From positions 6,631,037-6,695,036 of the forward strand of contig LR746274.1 in assembly GCA_902729315.2 (NCBI GenBank): a stretch of 64,000 nt of DNA. Reading direction: 5' to 3'. Under the pieces are notes generated by a model. That model was given only the letters and a program-made list of their open reading frames with translations. It was not told the DNA's origin and ran no database searches. This DNA is from Spirodela intermedia. Taxonomy: Eukaryota > Streptophyta > Magnoliopsida > Alismatales > Araceae. Made by a program: the position numbers and the translations under genes. Positions 10,596-21,100 of this stretch are shown piece after piece. Within the stretch, counting starts at the first letter, position 1. Each line of letters opens with the position of its first letter.

Positions 10596-13500
10596 TTACT
10601 TGCCACCAGATTTATTGTTGTTGAAACGAGCCGATCCGCCGCCGGACTTTGGGGTCTGTGGCTGCTTGGCTCTGTCGTTGGTCGGAGGCGTCCTCCCTCC
10701 CTGTTTCGCAGGGTGCGGGGTCGCTGTGTGCCCGCCTCCTTTCTTGGTGTCGCCGCCTCCTGCAATACCACAGTAAACGCGGATGATGCTTCCAGCACAT
10801 GCGAGCGATTGTGCGATGATGAACTGGAGGAAAGAGGAGGGGCGTCCATATCTGACCAGTTTTCTGACTGCCCACTGGCGTCATCAGCTTGGTCTTCTTC
10901 TCAGCGGCGGGAGTATTCTTTGAAGCAGATTCTACAGGCCTCTTCTTCCCTACTTCGGCCTGCAAATGTGGATTGATTGGTGACCCTTAACAGCAGACAT
11001 AAAATTGGCAGAAGTACTAATTAAATAAATGCGTAGATGCAAGCGAGAGAACCCGAAAAGTAGTCCATTTAGCACGGAAAACATTATCAGAAAGGAACAA
11101 GAGCCTTTCAGAAAGGAAAAAAGGCAAGAGGATACTCACTTTTGGGGTAGCATCTAGCTCTTCATCTGAACTATCGTCTTCATCGTTCTCATCATCGCTG
11201 CTGTCACCCTCACCATCCAGCATGTCCTGCAAGAGGTTTGGAACATGCGGCGTCATGTTTGCCGGAACCCTATCACGTCTTTGGACGGTGTAGAATGGTT
11301 TTGAAGCTGGGGCACTACGGATTAGTTGTACGACAATTACAGCGGCTCAAAACATGGTGGGAAAAAATACAACAGTTTTACATCTTTCAAATATTACGCG
11401 CACGATTTTGGAAAGACACTCGAACCCGCTAAAGAAGATGCGCTCTCCAAATGAAAAGATGGCGAAGATAATCAAATGAAGGACAGAGTATTGTATTTAC
11501 ATTTAACAATAGTATTGGCAATAAAAACGGCCATATAAATCAGATCAGAAGGGTGGAAAAGCCAGGTCCTGTCTGAACCCGCAGAGAAAAAAAGGCCGAC
11601 CCGAGGATGACAAAGCTTTAAGAAAGGATGGCAAATTAAATAATTATAATAAACACTCATATTAATACGATTAAATATTCAAATCCTCTACACGACCCAG
11701 TTACTCATACCGCATCATCAGAATCATCTTCATCTGATTCGTCTTCATCATCATCGGAACCAGAATCCTTATCCGCATCATCTTTCTTCACCTTCTTCTC
11801 TTCTTCCGCCTTAATACTTGGCTTGGCTACACCAGTTTTAGGAGCGTTCACCTTTGGTTTTGCCGATAAATTTGAAGATTCCGGTTTCCCTGACACATGT
11901 TAGAAAAAATGCTTCAAGAAACAAGTCCATTTAGCACGAAAAACATTAATAGAAATTAGACAAGATCACGAGATATGGACATTAAGATACAAAACTATGA
12001 CCAAAAACGAGGATGATAAATGAATCAGAGGACTGTATAGAGTATCATGGCACACAGGTTGGATCTTGGGGGTGTCAGAAAATAGGGAATAATATACATG
12101 CAAATTCAAGGCACTCTGAAAACCATACATGACTCAAATATGACTTTGTTATCTCCGAAACTGCCAGACGACCTTAAAACAATATCACCAGGTTACGCAA
12201 GCAAAATGCCAGAAAGATGACACAACAATTACCTCGGGAAAAGTCTACAATAATCTACCAGCAATCATCTGCAAACTGTGTTATTGCCAAACGCGCTATA
12301 GTCACATTTACGTTGAAAGAATGGGCAGAAAACTCTGAAACCACATCACGAATACCACAGTTATGTCAAAATATTCTAAAGTTACAGAAAAAGCTGCTAG
12401 TCGTTCCGAAAACGATAATGACAAAACATCTGTCCACAGAATAAGAAAAGATATCGGTCTGGAAGCAGTATAAATCGGACATTTCAATTACTGATTATAG
12501 AAGCAGCATACCATTGGCTTCGTTCTTGACAGCAATCTCCTCTTCAGACTCAGATTCAGAATCATCTGTGTGAGAAGAACACATTAATAAGTTCACACCG
12601 AATGATTTTCCCAGAAAAAAAAAGTGAAAAAAAGCCTACCTGTCAATTCACTAGGCGTGGAAAAAGAAACAGCAAAGGGGAGTCAAGGAAACACCATAAG
12701 GGAGAAGATATGATTATGACATAAGTCAACCTAAAAGACAGGATCATAAAAAGGATATCCCTCATCCAGAACTGTTTTGTAGCCCACAAAGAAGACACTC
12801 CCTTTCTTCCAGTTGTGGGAGAGCTCGAATTCCTTTTCAAAGACCAAATCATACTGAATCTGCGGGCATTTCTCAGCAGATAGACTGCCAATCACCAGCT
12901 TCTGATCATTAAACTTCACATAGACTGTTATGCTTTCGTTCCCTTTGTCCTTTTTGGTTTCCCCAAGTGAGGCCTGAAGATCCACATCATAGAGACGATC
13001 AAAAAGGCCATATAATAATTCTAACAGGGCCTTTTTATCACAAGTACTATATTTCATCGAATATAATAACCTGCGAGAGGTGCAAGAACTTATCATCACC
13101 AGGCTCACACTTGACAGTCTCCCCAGATTTGACCTCAATACCTGAAGAGTGGACAGATTTTAGTCAACTTCACATCATGCCAAATAGATCTGAATATACA
13201 AAAACGCGAGAAATCATACTTCAAAAGACCTTAACTATAAGGTATATCGCAACACCTTGGCCACCAAATCGTCCATCGTAAATTTTAATATAGGCCAATT
13301 CAATTAAGTCACTATTAAATTTTATTTATAGCGAAGATGTCGGCGAGTAAATGGGGATTAGTTTATCCATCGAAACCAAATAACAACCTTTCACAGAAAT
13401 CCCTTACTTATAAACGTTCAAAACAAAGATAATAATCATTCAGCGTCACCTTGCCTAGGTCAGACATGCTAAATGATGGTCATTTTTCACGCGCGCCTGA

Positions 13501-14175
13501 AAAATAAGAAGAAGGCAAGCATACCGTGGAGAAACACGAAAAGGAAGAGACGATATCATATTCAATACTGAACATTTCAAACTTATTCCACGGCATCTCT
13601 TGGAAATTAAATCGAAGTGTAGAGCAGAAAGGCAGAAAAGGCTGCTGTTCGATACGCCAGCTAATAAAACTACAAGCATTACCGAAAGAATGCAGGAAAT
13701 CAAAACTGGGGATTCAATAAAATGGCCTGCGTACCAGGAGAAGAATCCTACTAATGGAAACACGCGAGGATGGAAGCCCAGAAAAGTAAGCAAAAGATCA
13801 ACAGTAATCAACAGAACAAGAATCTAAGACAGCGAAAGACAGACGCGACGCAACGACGGAGAAAAGTCGCAGCAGGGCATGGGACCATTGTTCTAGTGAA
13901 TGGGGAGTAGGCTTTTTCTACGGGGAGAAGAGAAGAAGAAGCACCGGGGAAAAAATAACAATGGAAGTCCTTCTGTGGGAGCTGCACGAGCCAGTTCACG
14001 ATTCGATGTATCAACGAAAGAACCGAAACGACCAGGCATGGGGCCTAACTCTTACTGAGGAGACAACACCCCACCCCTTCCAACAGAACCTCTATGGAAA
14101 CCAGAAGGAACCACGACAACGAGACCCGAACGACGGCTATCCAAAATGGAGAGAGCACGCACCCCAGAACTCCAT
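10596..14175 (-). CDS. HDT: HD2-type (plant-specific) histone deacetylase
   Basis: HD2 proteins are nucleolar, nucleoplasmin/FKBP-fold factors linked to histone deacetylation and gene silencing. The diagnostic start MEFWG is a 13-nt first coding exon (14175-14163). Exon 2 (13141-13071) continues IEVKSGETVKCEPGDD and ends LHLSQ. Exon 3 (from 12973) gives ASLGETKKDKG, FELSHNWKKGSVFFVGYK. Later exons are 12565-12512 (acidic), 11889-11711 (lysine-rich then Asp/Glu-rich), 11226-11140 (acidic), 10959-10857 (EVGKKRPVES, nuclear-targeting-like) and 10759-10596. The domain order is N-terminal core, acidic stretches, basic tail, as in the family. The 3' end of exon 3 (about 12751-12731) cannot be joined in phase to the next exon by a good GT donor, so a small exon or a sequence error may lie there. 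The usual C-terminal C2H2 zinc finger is missing: the protein ends SARFNNNKSGGK. Confidence 0.88.
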
Positions 14176-14804
14176 GGCTGATGGTGGCTGAGACCAGGGG
14201 ATGCCGGCTAGAGAGAGCAGAACAGGCAGGTAGGAATTCTCGGAGAGGACGGCGGTGACTGCGAGAACAAGGGTTGTAGGGTTTATGGCGTCCCTTTTTA
14301 AGGCGTCGCGGCGTCGGGAGGATGCCTTGATATTTTAGGCAGCCAGTGCCACGTGGCAAAGGTCGTCGTCGGCAGCCAACCCACCGAAACCCTCGCAAAT
14401 CAATTAGAGCGCGTAGACCCTCGCTTAGAGCCTTCTGTTCTTCTCTTATACATTTCGCGTCGTCTTCTGTACTCCCTCTTTCTTTTCTTTTCCCAGGGGA
14501 GAGTTCTCGATTGAATCGCATAAGGCAACCCCCCCGTGAAGAGGGGAAGGGAGAGAGAGAGCCACCCGCGGTTTGCCCTCTGTGAATCCGCTTCGCGGGC
14601 CCCAGGGAAACATGACCTCATCGCCCTGCTAGGGCATCCTCTTCCGCCCAGAAGTGAGAAGGCGCGCAGAATAAAAACGAGGCGGGGGAGAGGGGGAGGG
14701 GAGCTGCAACCTGATCAGCAGCATGCGTACTCCGAGGTCGCGCAGCGCGCTGCCTCCAGTAAATTCTGACCTCAGCGGGAAGGACTCGAGTGCGCCACCT
14801 CCCT
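14176..14804. other. Upstream region of HD2 and 3' flank of methyltransferase gene
   Basis: This stretch contains the HD2 5' UTR and promoter, with pyrimidine- and purine-rich segments and a GC-rich, G-run section near 14680-14700. No gene is recognised. Confidence 0.55.
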
Positions 14805-16271
14805 TCAGACCCTCCTGATGGCATCCCCGTACCTATCCCCAAGGATTTGGCGTAGATTCTCCGCGAAGGGCCCGTCTCTCCTGCCCCCGACCGACGCAAG
14901 GGTGGACAGTGTGGCGAGGAGGACAAGGTTTTCGCCATTGCCGACGTCGATTTCGTACAGCTCCGAGAACTCTTCCCGTAGGTAGCCGACCAACGCGTCG
15001 CGGAGAGGGGCATTTGGAGGAATGACGTTTATGACCAGGAGTCCCCCCTGCTCGCGAAGAACAGATCTGACGCTCGAAATGACGCCCTTCTTCACAAACT
15101 CTGGCGGGGGCGCCATGGCGCCACTCGCTGGGTCTTCAGCGTCCAAATCCACCATGATGACGTCCACTCCGCCGTTGAGGAACCTCTGCCGTCGATGAAG
15201 CCATCGGCCCTGCGGGGCGAGGGCGTCCGCCGAACCAGATTCAGCCGCGCAGAGCTCTCGAGAGAAGCCATCCTCCAACAACAGTCCGATCCCGTCCCCC
15301 ACCGTAACGCTGAGGAACTCACCCTCCACTAGGCCGAAATGCCGCTTTGCAGCGCCCAGAACCACCTCATCGGCCTCCACTCCGAAGACATCAAAGCCCA
15401 GGCGCGACTCCAGGAATGTGAGCAGCGCCCCGCCGCCGACCCCAAGGCATAGCGCCCGGGGCCTGAGACCCAGCTGGGTTTTCCTGTCAATCAACGGGCC
15501 TGCAAGCAGGAGCCCCGCCACCATCTGGACGAGGTAAGGCTGAACCAGGTCGCCTGTTTCAAGCCTAAATCCCCCAGAACCCCCGGCGGCCGTGTCCGGC
15601 AGCAATCTCATCTGGGTCTGCACGAGGTTGGGCATCCTCTTGAACCTCAGCCTCCTCCGGCGCTCCCGGCGAACAGGAGGAGGAGAAGACGAGCCGAGAG
15701 GATTAGCGGACTCGACGGACACCTCGATCTCGACGTCTTCCACCACCATCTCCCCCGCCACGGGGCCTGCGGCGATCTCGACGACGTTGCTCCGTATGAC
15801 CCCATCCTCGTAGCAGAGGAAGGGCACACTGGGGAGGGTCCCGCCCTCGAAGGCGAATCTCGGGGAGAGGGCGAGAAGGAGGGGATGCAGGATCTGCTCC
15901 AGCTGCGAAGGAGAGAGGGACTGACGGCGGGTGTAGACGGGCGGTGGGGAGTCGTCGATGGGTACGTTGCCGATGAGGACAAGGCGGGAGGCGGAGGAGG
16001 CCAGGAGGAGCTGGAGGTGCCCGACAGCGGTGGAGAATACCCAGTCGGACTCCCGGCCCCCGGGAACGAGCATGGCGGCCGTAGTCTGCGCGGGTGCCGG
16101 GCCTGGCGAGTCGAGGACGGCGACCCTAAGCAGCTCGGCGTCGGAATCTGAAGGAAAGGTGGGGTTGGGGAAGGATAATACAACGAACCGCGCAGGATGA
16201 AGGCGCTCGAAGCTGGGGAGGACGGCGTCCCCGCCTTCGCCCTCCTCTCCGCTTCCTCGTTCGCCGGCCAT
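14805..16271 (-). CDS. Class I SAM-dependent methyltransferase-like protein (spermidine synthase/METTL13-like)
   Basis: This is an intronless gene of 488 codons. The start is ATG 16271 (MAGERGSGEEG); the longer frame to 16289 begins with a non-ATG codon. The C-terminal half has the Rossmann fold of SAM methyltransferases: motif I as ALCLGVGGGALLTFL at about residue 270, an acidic loop FGVEADEVVLGAAKRHFG near 300, a motif near 323 (VGDGIGLLLEDG), and VDVIMVDLDAEDP near 373. The layout resembles plant members of the spermidine-synthase-like/METTL13 group, whose animal relatives methylate eEF1A. The substrate here is not known. The N-terminal half, about 250 residues, is Ser/Pro-rich in parts and shows no motif I recognise. 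High GC is typical of monocot intronless genes. Confidence 0.75.
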   Translation of the reverse strand: MAGERGSGEEGEGGDAVLPSFERLHPARFVVLSFPNPTFPSDSDAELLRVAVLDSPGPAPAQTTAAMLVPGGRESDWVFSTAVGHLQLLLASSASRLVLIGNVPIDDSPPPVYTRRQSLSPSQLEQILHPLLLALSPRFAFEGGTLPSVPFLCYEDGVIRSNVVEIAAGPVAGEMVVEDVEIEVSVESANPLGSSSPPPVRRERRRRLRFKRMPNLVQTQMRLLPDTAAGGSGGFRLETGDLVQPYLVQMVAGLLLAGPLIDRKTQLGLRPRALCLGVGGGALLTFLESRLGFDVFGVEADEVVLGAAKRHFGLVEGEFLSVTVGDGIGLLLEDGFSRELCAAESGSADALAPQGRWLHRRQRFLNGGVDVIMVDLDAEDPASGAMAPPPEFVKKGVISSVRSVLREQGGLLVINVIPPNAPLRDALVGYLREEFSELYEIDVGNGENLVLLATLSTLASVGGRRDGPFAENLRQILGDRYGDAIRRV

Positions 16272-16395
16272 CGGCGGTAGGACGCTCAATGAAACGAGCA
16301 GTCCCCCCTTTCTTGATGTGTGTGAATTTCCTCCCTACGCACGCACCAGTTGCCCCATTTTCCCTTCCCGGCGCCCCCGCCGCACGACTCGGCAG

Positions 16396-16401
16396 TATAT
16401 A
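16396..16401 (-). promoter_or_regulatory. Possible TATA box of the methyltransferase gene
   Basis: On the minus strand TCTATATACT lies about 125 bp upstream of ATG 16271. Position and sequence fit a TATA box; this is not proof of use. Confidence 0.35.
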
Positions 16402-17908
16402 GAGATATGCACGTACGTACCCACCTATCTTCGCAGCTCCTCGACTCTCAGGGGCCTGCTCGGGATGCTATTCAAATAACCAGCTCGATGGAGTAGGTAG
16501 CAGCAAAACTAGGAAAATCGCTGAACGAATGAACAACAGGCAGCTGTTCGTCGTCACTGAACGAGACTGATGCATTCGGATACAAAGCCTCGGATCTACA
16601 CGATCCAACGCACAAGAGGGACATCGCCTGTCGTTGACTGAACACTTGCCCCTCAATTCCATCTCCTGGAATCTCGGCGCACCAGCGAAGGGCAGAATCT
16701 TCCTTCCATAGCTCGCGAAGAAGAGGGGAATGGACCGGCGTCGCACAAGAACCCAGAAGATTACGCTCCGGAAAGATGCGATCCCCACGGAGTAACTTTG
16801 GGGAATTCGGAGTTATGCGCTCGGCGAAAAAAAGCAACAGAAGCGGCTAGCAACCAGAAGCCCCGCAAGCCTTGGTTCCCTGAGATGAACCCATTTTCCG
16901 CAGAAGAAGCCAGAGCCAAGCCGACATTCCCACCGCATTCCTTTGAAGATGCATCTCGCGCTCCAGGCCAAGTATCCATTTCTATGCGATTCCGTGAGCC
17001 TCGAAAAGATTCGATAGGGCAACCGACCATTATGAGAGTGATTTGCCAGCGAACCCAGACACCATCCGCCAGCATGGGCCTCTCGCGTCCTTGGATCCCA
17101 GGATTAGACGACGTTCCGCATATTCCTGTCTAATAGCACGCTGGTTAGCATGTGATAAATCAATTATCAGCGACCTTGTCAAAGATAACTGGTTTTCTTT
17201 CTGCAAAACTCTGTTAATCATGCGCGTGCGTGAATGCGTGTGCTTGTGTGGGTCGGTGTACGCAAAACATGCATACGTCTCCGAAGAACCGCATCACCGG
17301 AAGACACATCTCGTAGCATTACGTCCACAGTAGATTATTGGCCGTAATCTACTTCGTCCTCATTACCAACTGTTTATCAGAGCATGGAAATTTAGAAGAA
17401 AAACTCGTAGCATTTGTACATGCATGCATGCATGCATCATATATCTCTGGTGGGTGTGTTGGTGCGTGCATGCGTACATGACAGATTCAGAATATTACAA
17501 GGCAGATCTCTTCCGTTGACGAGAATTATGCATGCTATGGATAATCAGCACGAAAACCTCTGAATTTTTCTACTGTAAGAATCGACCGGATTGCCAAACC
17601 AAGCCTAAATCAAGCGATAACTCCATTACGCTCAGTTTTTTCCACTTGATGCGGGACAGTGATATATGCAATCAAAGGCACAAGAACCGAGGTCATCACT
17701 GCCATTAAGAAAAAAACTGCTTAAAATCGAGGCCAAAGACTTTGCAGTAAATAGTCCCACCTGTATCTGAGTTGGAGTAAGGGGCCAGCATTTGAGGATG
17801 GGAAGTCCAGCTTTTCATAGCGCTTCACTAATCTTCTCCAGGCACATCTCCAGTCCAGTAGCACACAGAAAGCCAATGCCTGGTTAAAAACTTTCTAGAA
17901 GTACCTAT
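16402..17908. other. Intergenic region, no gene recognised
   Basis: Open frames of about 60-120 codons overlap on both strands between 16468 and 17333, but none has a recognisable domain or a splice-consistent partner. A short ATGC-type tetranucleotide run lies near 17418-17437. The part next to 17909 is the 3' flank of the PPR gene. Confidence 0.5.
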
Positions 17909-20719
17909 TCACCAGTAATCTCCACATGAGCAAGCTCCATCAATAAAATGGTGGAATCTATTTCCATCCCTGACATCAATCTCTCTCCCAGTTTCCTTGG
18001 ATACAAACTTGATAAAAGTATGGCAATCACCACAGATTCTCAGATTCTTGATTATCTGAATTGGTGTGCCACTAGGTGTATTCAAGAGGCTGTATGCAAC
18101 AGCCAGTTTCTCACTATGACAGAGAAGTACGTTTTCTTTCTGCTCCTCTTCGATATCGTGGAGGACACAGTTGGTCTCAGGCAGATAACCATTAGCTTTC
18201 AGCTTTCCGTAGAACTCCTTCAGAAGCGCGTGCATCTCTTCAATCTGCTCATGCTGTCGGTCCCCAGTGACGAAATATTGCAGCCGGTTCTTTGTTTGTG
18301 TCCAACTACATCCGGGTTCTTTCGAGACACCTCGGTCTCTCATCAACTTCCTCACCTTTCCAACTTCATCCCACATTCCAAGGGATGCATATATGTTCGA
18401 GAGTAAAATGTAGTTACCAGAATTCCCAGGTTCCATTTGAAAGAGCCTCTCTGCCACCTTCCTACCGAGTTCGGCATTCTGATGGATTCTACAAGCGCCA
18501 AGAAGAGCTCCCCATACAACTGAATCAGGCTCAATTGGCATGTCACTAATGAGATCCTCGGCTTCGCATAGACGGCCAGCACGACCCAGAAGGTCCACCA
18601 TGCAGGCATAGTGTCCGTTCAATGGCATGAGCCCATAATCGCTACTCATGGAATTGAAGTAGTGCCTGCCCTCGTCAACCAAGCCAGCATGACTGCAAGC
18701 ACATAGAACCGCTACAAAGGTTACATGGTTTGGCAGGACACCTTCAGCCTTCATCTGCTCAAAGACCTTAAAGGCTTCTCTTCCAAACCCGTGCTGTGCA
18801 CAGCCCGCAAGAACTGAATTCCAAGAGACTATGTCCCGCTCAGGCATGTCATCAAAGACCCCAAAGGCATCAACACAGCCACACTTGAAGTACATTGTAA
18901 TCAAAGCATTGCACACAAAAATGTCCAACTCCAGACCCAGTTCAAAGGCCAGGCAATGGATCTGGCGGCCAAGCTTAGTGGCACCCAGGCCCGCACAGGT
19001 GCTGAGAAGTCCAGCCAGTGTGGACGAGTTGGGTTTTATTCCTTCGCGTAGCATCCTCAAGAAAATCTCCAATGCTTCGTTTCCCTGCCCAGCTTGCACG
19101 TACGCAGAAATCATAGCCGTCCAGGAAACAGCATCACGGTGAGGCATCTGCTCGAAGGCGTTACGGGCGTCCTCCAACATCGAATTCTGTGATAGCCCTG
19201 CGATCAGGGAGTTCCAGGACACGGTGTCTCTGACCTTCATCCGGCTGAAAACCTGAGCCACATCTCCCAAATTTTTGCACTTAGAGTACATGGTGATCAA
19301 AGCATTCCCCACATAGGAATTGAAGTGTGAGCCCACCTTTATCGCGAGTGAATGCACCTGCCTACCCATTTCAAGTGCGCCAATGTTACCACAGGCAAAG
19401 AAAGAGGTTGTCAGGCATGAATGGCTGGGGAGCATCCCCCGCCTGTGGAGTTCGGCCAGAAGCTGCAGACTATCCTCGTTCTTCCCATTCTGAGCACACC
19501 CTGAAATCATCGCCGCCCAAGTAATGCTATTACGCACGGGCATTCTGTCGAACAGCTCCATCGCCTCCTCGATCATCCCATTTTGAGCATATCCCGCGAT
19601 CATGGCATTCCAGGAAACGACAGTGGGGTTACGAGTTTGCTCGAACAACTGCCTTGCCTCATGTACCCTTCCATTCTGAGCGTAGCCTGTCAACATGGCA
19701 CAGCGAGACGGAATGGTCTTTTCGGGGTCTTTGTCGTACACGGAGATGGCATCGTCCAACCGGCCGATCTGAGACAACGCAGAAATCATTGTAGACCACG
19801 AGTACTCGTTCTTCTCGAGCATCCCCTCGAAGAATCGGAAAGCCAGATCCAAACGAGTGTCGTACCTCGTGTACATGTTTAGAATGGCTGTGCCCACGAC
19901 AACATCCCCCTCAAAGTTGGCCTTCATCGCAAGCGTGCGCAGGCTCTCCAGCAGCTTCAGGTTCCCGAGGCCCGTGACTGCCGATGTCGCCGCCACGAAA
20001 TTGGATTGGTCGGGCCTCACCCCTCTGCTGAGCATTTGGACAAAAACGTCCCACGCTTCTCCGAATTTTTGGATCTGAACGAAACCAGAGATCATGACTG
20101 TCCAAGACACCAGATTCTTCTCGGGCATCATCTCGAACAGCTCACGCGCCTCGGACATGAGGCGGGCATGGCAGTATCCGGTGATCATGGAATTCCAAGA
20201 AACAACGTTCCTCTCGGGCATTTGCTCGAAAAGGTGACGCGCCGACGTGATGTCGCCGTTCTGCACGTAGCCGCTGATCATGGCGTTCCACGAGACCACG
20301 TTGCGCTCCGGCATCGCATCGAACAGCCGACGCGCCTCGTCAATCTGCCCGCCTTTGGCGTACCCGGAGACGAGGATCGTCCACGTTCGGATGTTCCTAC
20401 CCGCAAATGTGTCGAACAGCACCCGCGCCTCGTCGGCCAGGCCACGGTGCGAATATGCGGCGATCATGGAGTTCCAAGTCACCACGTCCCGCTGAGCCAT
20501 ACCATCGAACAGGTGGCGAGCCTCCTCGGTGCGGCCGAGCCGACCTAGCTCTTGAATGTGGGAGTTGGAGGCGGCGAGGTCACAACTGGGGCTGTACTCG
20601 GGAACGGGGAGGACGGCGAGGCCTTGGAAGAATCGACGGAGACCACGCCGGACCACGGTCGGAGGGTAGGAAGCCGGCCACACGGGCGAGCCCGCCCGTC
20701 TACAGACGGCCGCCGCCAT
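17909..20719 (-). CDS. PLS-class pentatricopeptide repeat protein with DYW deaminase domain
   Basis: This is an intronless gene of 936 codons. The N-terminus (MAAAVCRRAG...RRGLRRF) is Arg-rich, Ala-rich and poor in acidic residues, as expected for a mitochondrial or plastid targeting peptide. From about residue 45 to 690 there are consecutive PPR motifs of P, L and S type, with repeated phrases such as VVSWNAMISGYVQNG. E/E+ motifs follow (VWGALLGACRIHQNAELG region). The last 95 or so residues are a complete DYW domain: the deaminase-like HSE (His868, Glu870), the CGDCH zinc ligands (Cys896, Cys899), and the terminal CSCGDYW before the stop. Such proteins bind organelle transcripts and direct C-to-U RNA editing. 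The target site cannot be read from the sequence with certainty. All key DYW residues are intact, so it is probably functional. Confidence 0.95.
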   Translation of the reverse strand: MAAAVCRRAGSPVWPASYPPTVVRRGLRRFFQGLAVLPVPEYSPSCDLAASNSHIQELGRLGRTEEARHLFDGMAQRDVVTWNSMIAAYSHRGLADEARVLFDTFAGRNIRTWTILVSGYAKGGQIDEARRLFDAMPERNVVSWNAMISGYVQNGDITSARHLFEQMPERNVVSWNSMITGYCHARLMSEARELFEMMPEKNLVSWTVMISGFVQIQKFGEAWDVFVQMLSRGVRPDQSNFVAATSAVTGLGNLKLLESLRTLAMKANFEGDVVVGTAILNMYTRYDTRLDLAFRFFEGMLEKNEYSWSTMISALSQIGRLDDAISVYDKDPEKTIPSRCAMLTGYAQNGRVHEARQLFEQTRNPTVVSWNAMIAGYAQNGMIEEAMELFDRMPVRNSITWAAMISGCAQNGKNEDSLQLLAELHRRGMLPSHSCLTTSFFACGNIGALEMGRQVHSLAIKVGSHFNSYVGNALITMYSKCKNLGDVAQVFSRMKVRDTVSWNSLIAGLSQNSMLEDARNAFEQMPHRDAVSWTAMISAYVQAGQGNEALEIFLRMLREGIKPNSSTLAGLLSTCAGLGATKLGRQIHCLAFELGLELDIFVCNALITMYFKCGCVDAFGVFDDMPERDIVSWNSVLAGCAQHGFGREAFKVFEQMKAEGVLPNHVTFVAVLCACSHAGLVDEGRHYFNSMSSDYGLMPLNGHYACMVDLLGRAGRLCEAEDLISDMPIEPDSVVWGALLGACRIHQNAELGRKVAERLFQMEPGNSGNYILLSNIYASLGMWDEVGKVRKLMRDRGVSKEPGCSWTQTKNRLQYFVTGDRQHEQIEEMHALLKEFYGKLKANGYLPETNCVLHDIEEEQKENVLLCHSEKLAVAYSLLNTPSGTPIQIIKNLRICGDCHTFIKFVSKETGREIDVRDGNRFHHFIDGACSCGDYW

Positions 20720-21100
20720 GGACGGCGTCGGCGAGCCCGGATGCCGGAGGAAGCTCAGCCAGTGAATCGTCTCACCTCAAGGGAAGCACTACGGGCGTCC
20801 CTTACTGCAGTGGGAACGGATTCACTGTTCCATTTTTCTAAGATATAAGAAAGGGATCTTTGCTCGGCTCAAAAAAGAGGAAGTTCGTCGCCCCCTGGTC
20901 TTCGCATCCATACCCTGTTGGCAAGAGTGACAGGTTGACGGCAGGTGAAGCCTCCCAAAGGGACGGGAGTATTGAACGAAGGAACGGGTTTACGGAGGTG
21001 GCCTCCCGCTAAACTTTGAGGCCTCGATGGCGGCTCCAGTTGGAAAATTTCCTTGATTACCCTCCCCATTGATCATACATATCTACCAAATTTCCCATTT
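20720..21100 (-). promoter_or_regulatory. Upstream region of the PPR-DYW gene
   Basis: This is the GC-balanced 5' flank of the PPR gene. Composition drops sharply to AT-rich repeat DNA after about 21.1 kb. No specific element is identified. Confidence 0.4.

Noticed and set aside
16798-17133. 111-codon plus-strand frame in the region between methyltransferase and PPR genes
   Set aside because: It has no recognisable domain, no splice partner, and equally long overlapping frames on the other strand.
20006-20548. 180-codon plus-strand frame antisense to the PPR gene
   Set aside because: It is the complement of repeated PPR codons, which gives a periodic pseudo-protein; the opposite strand encodes a complete PPR-DYW protein.
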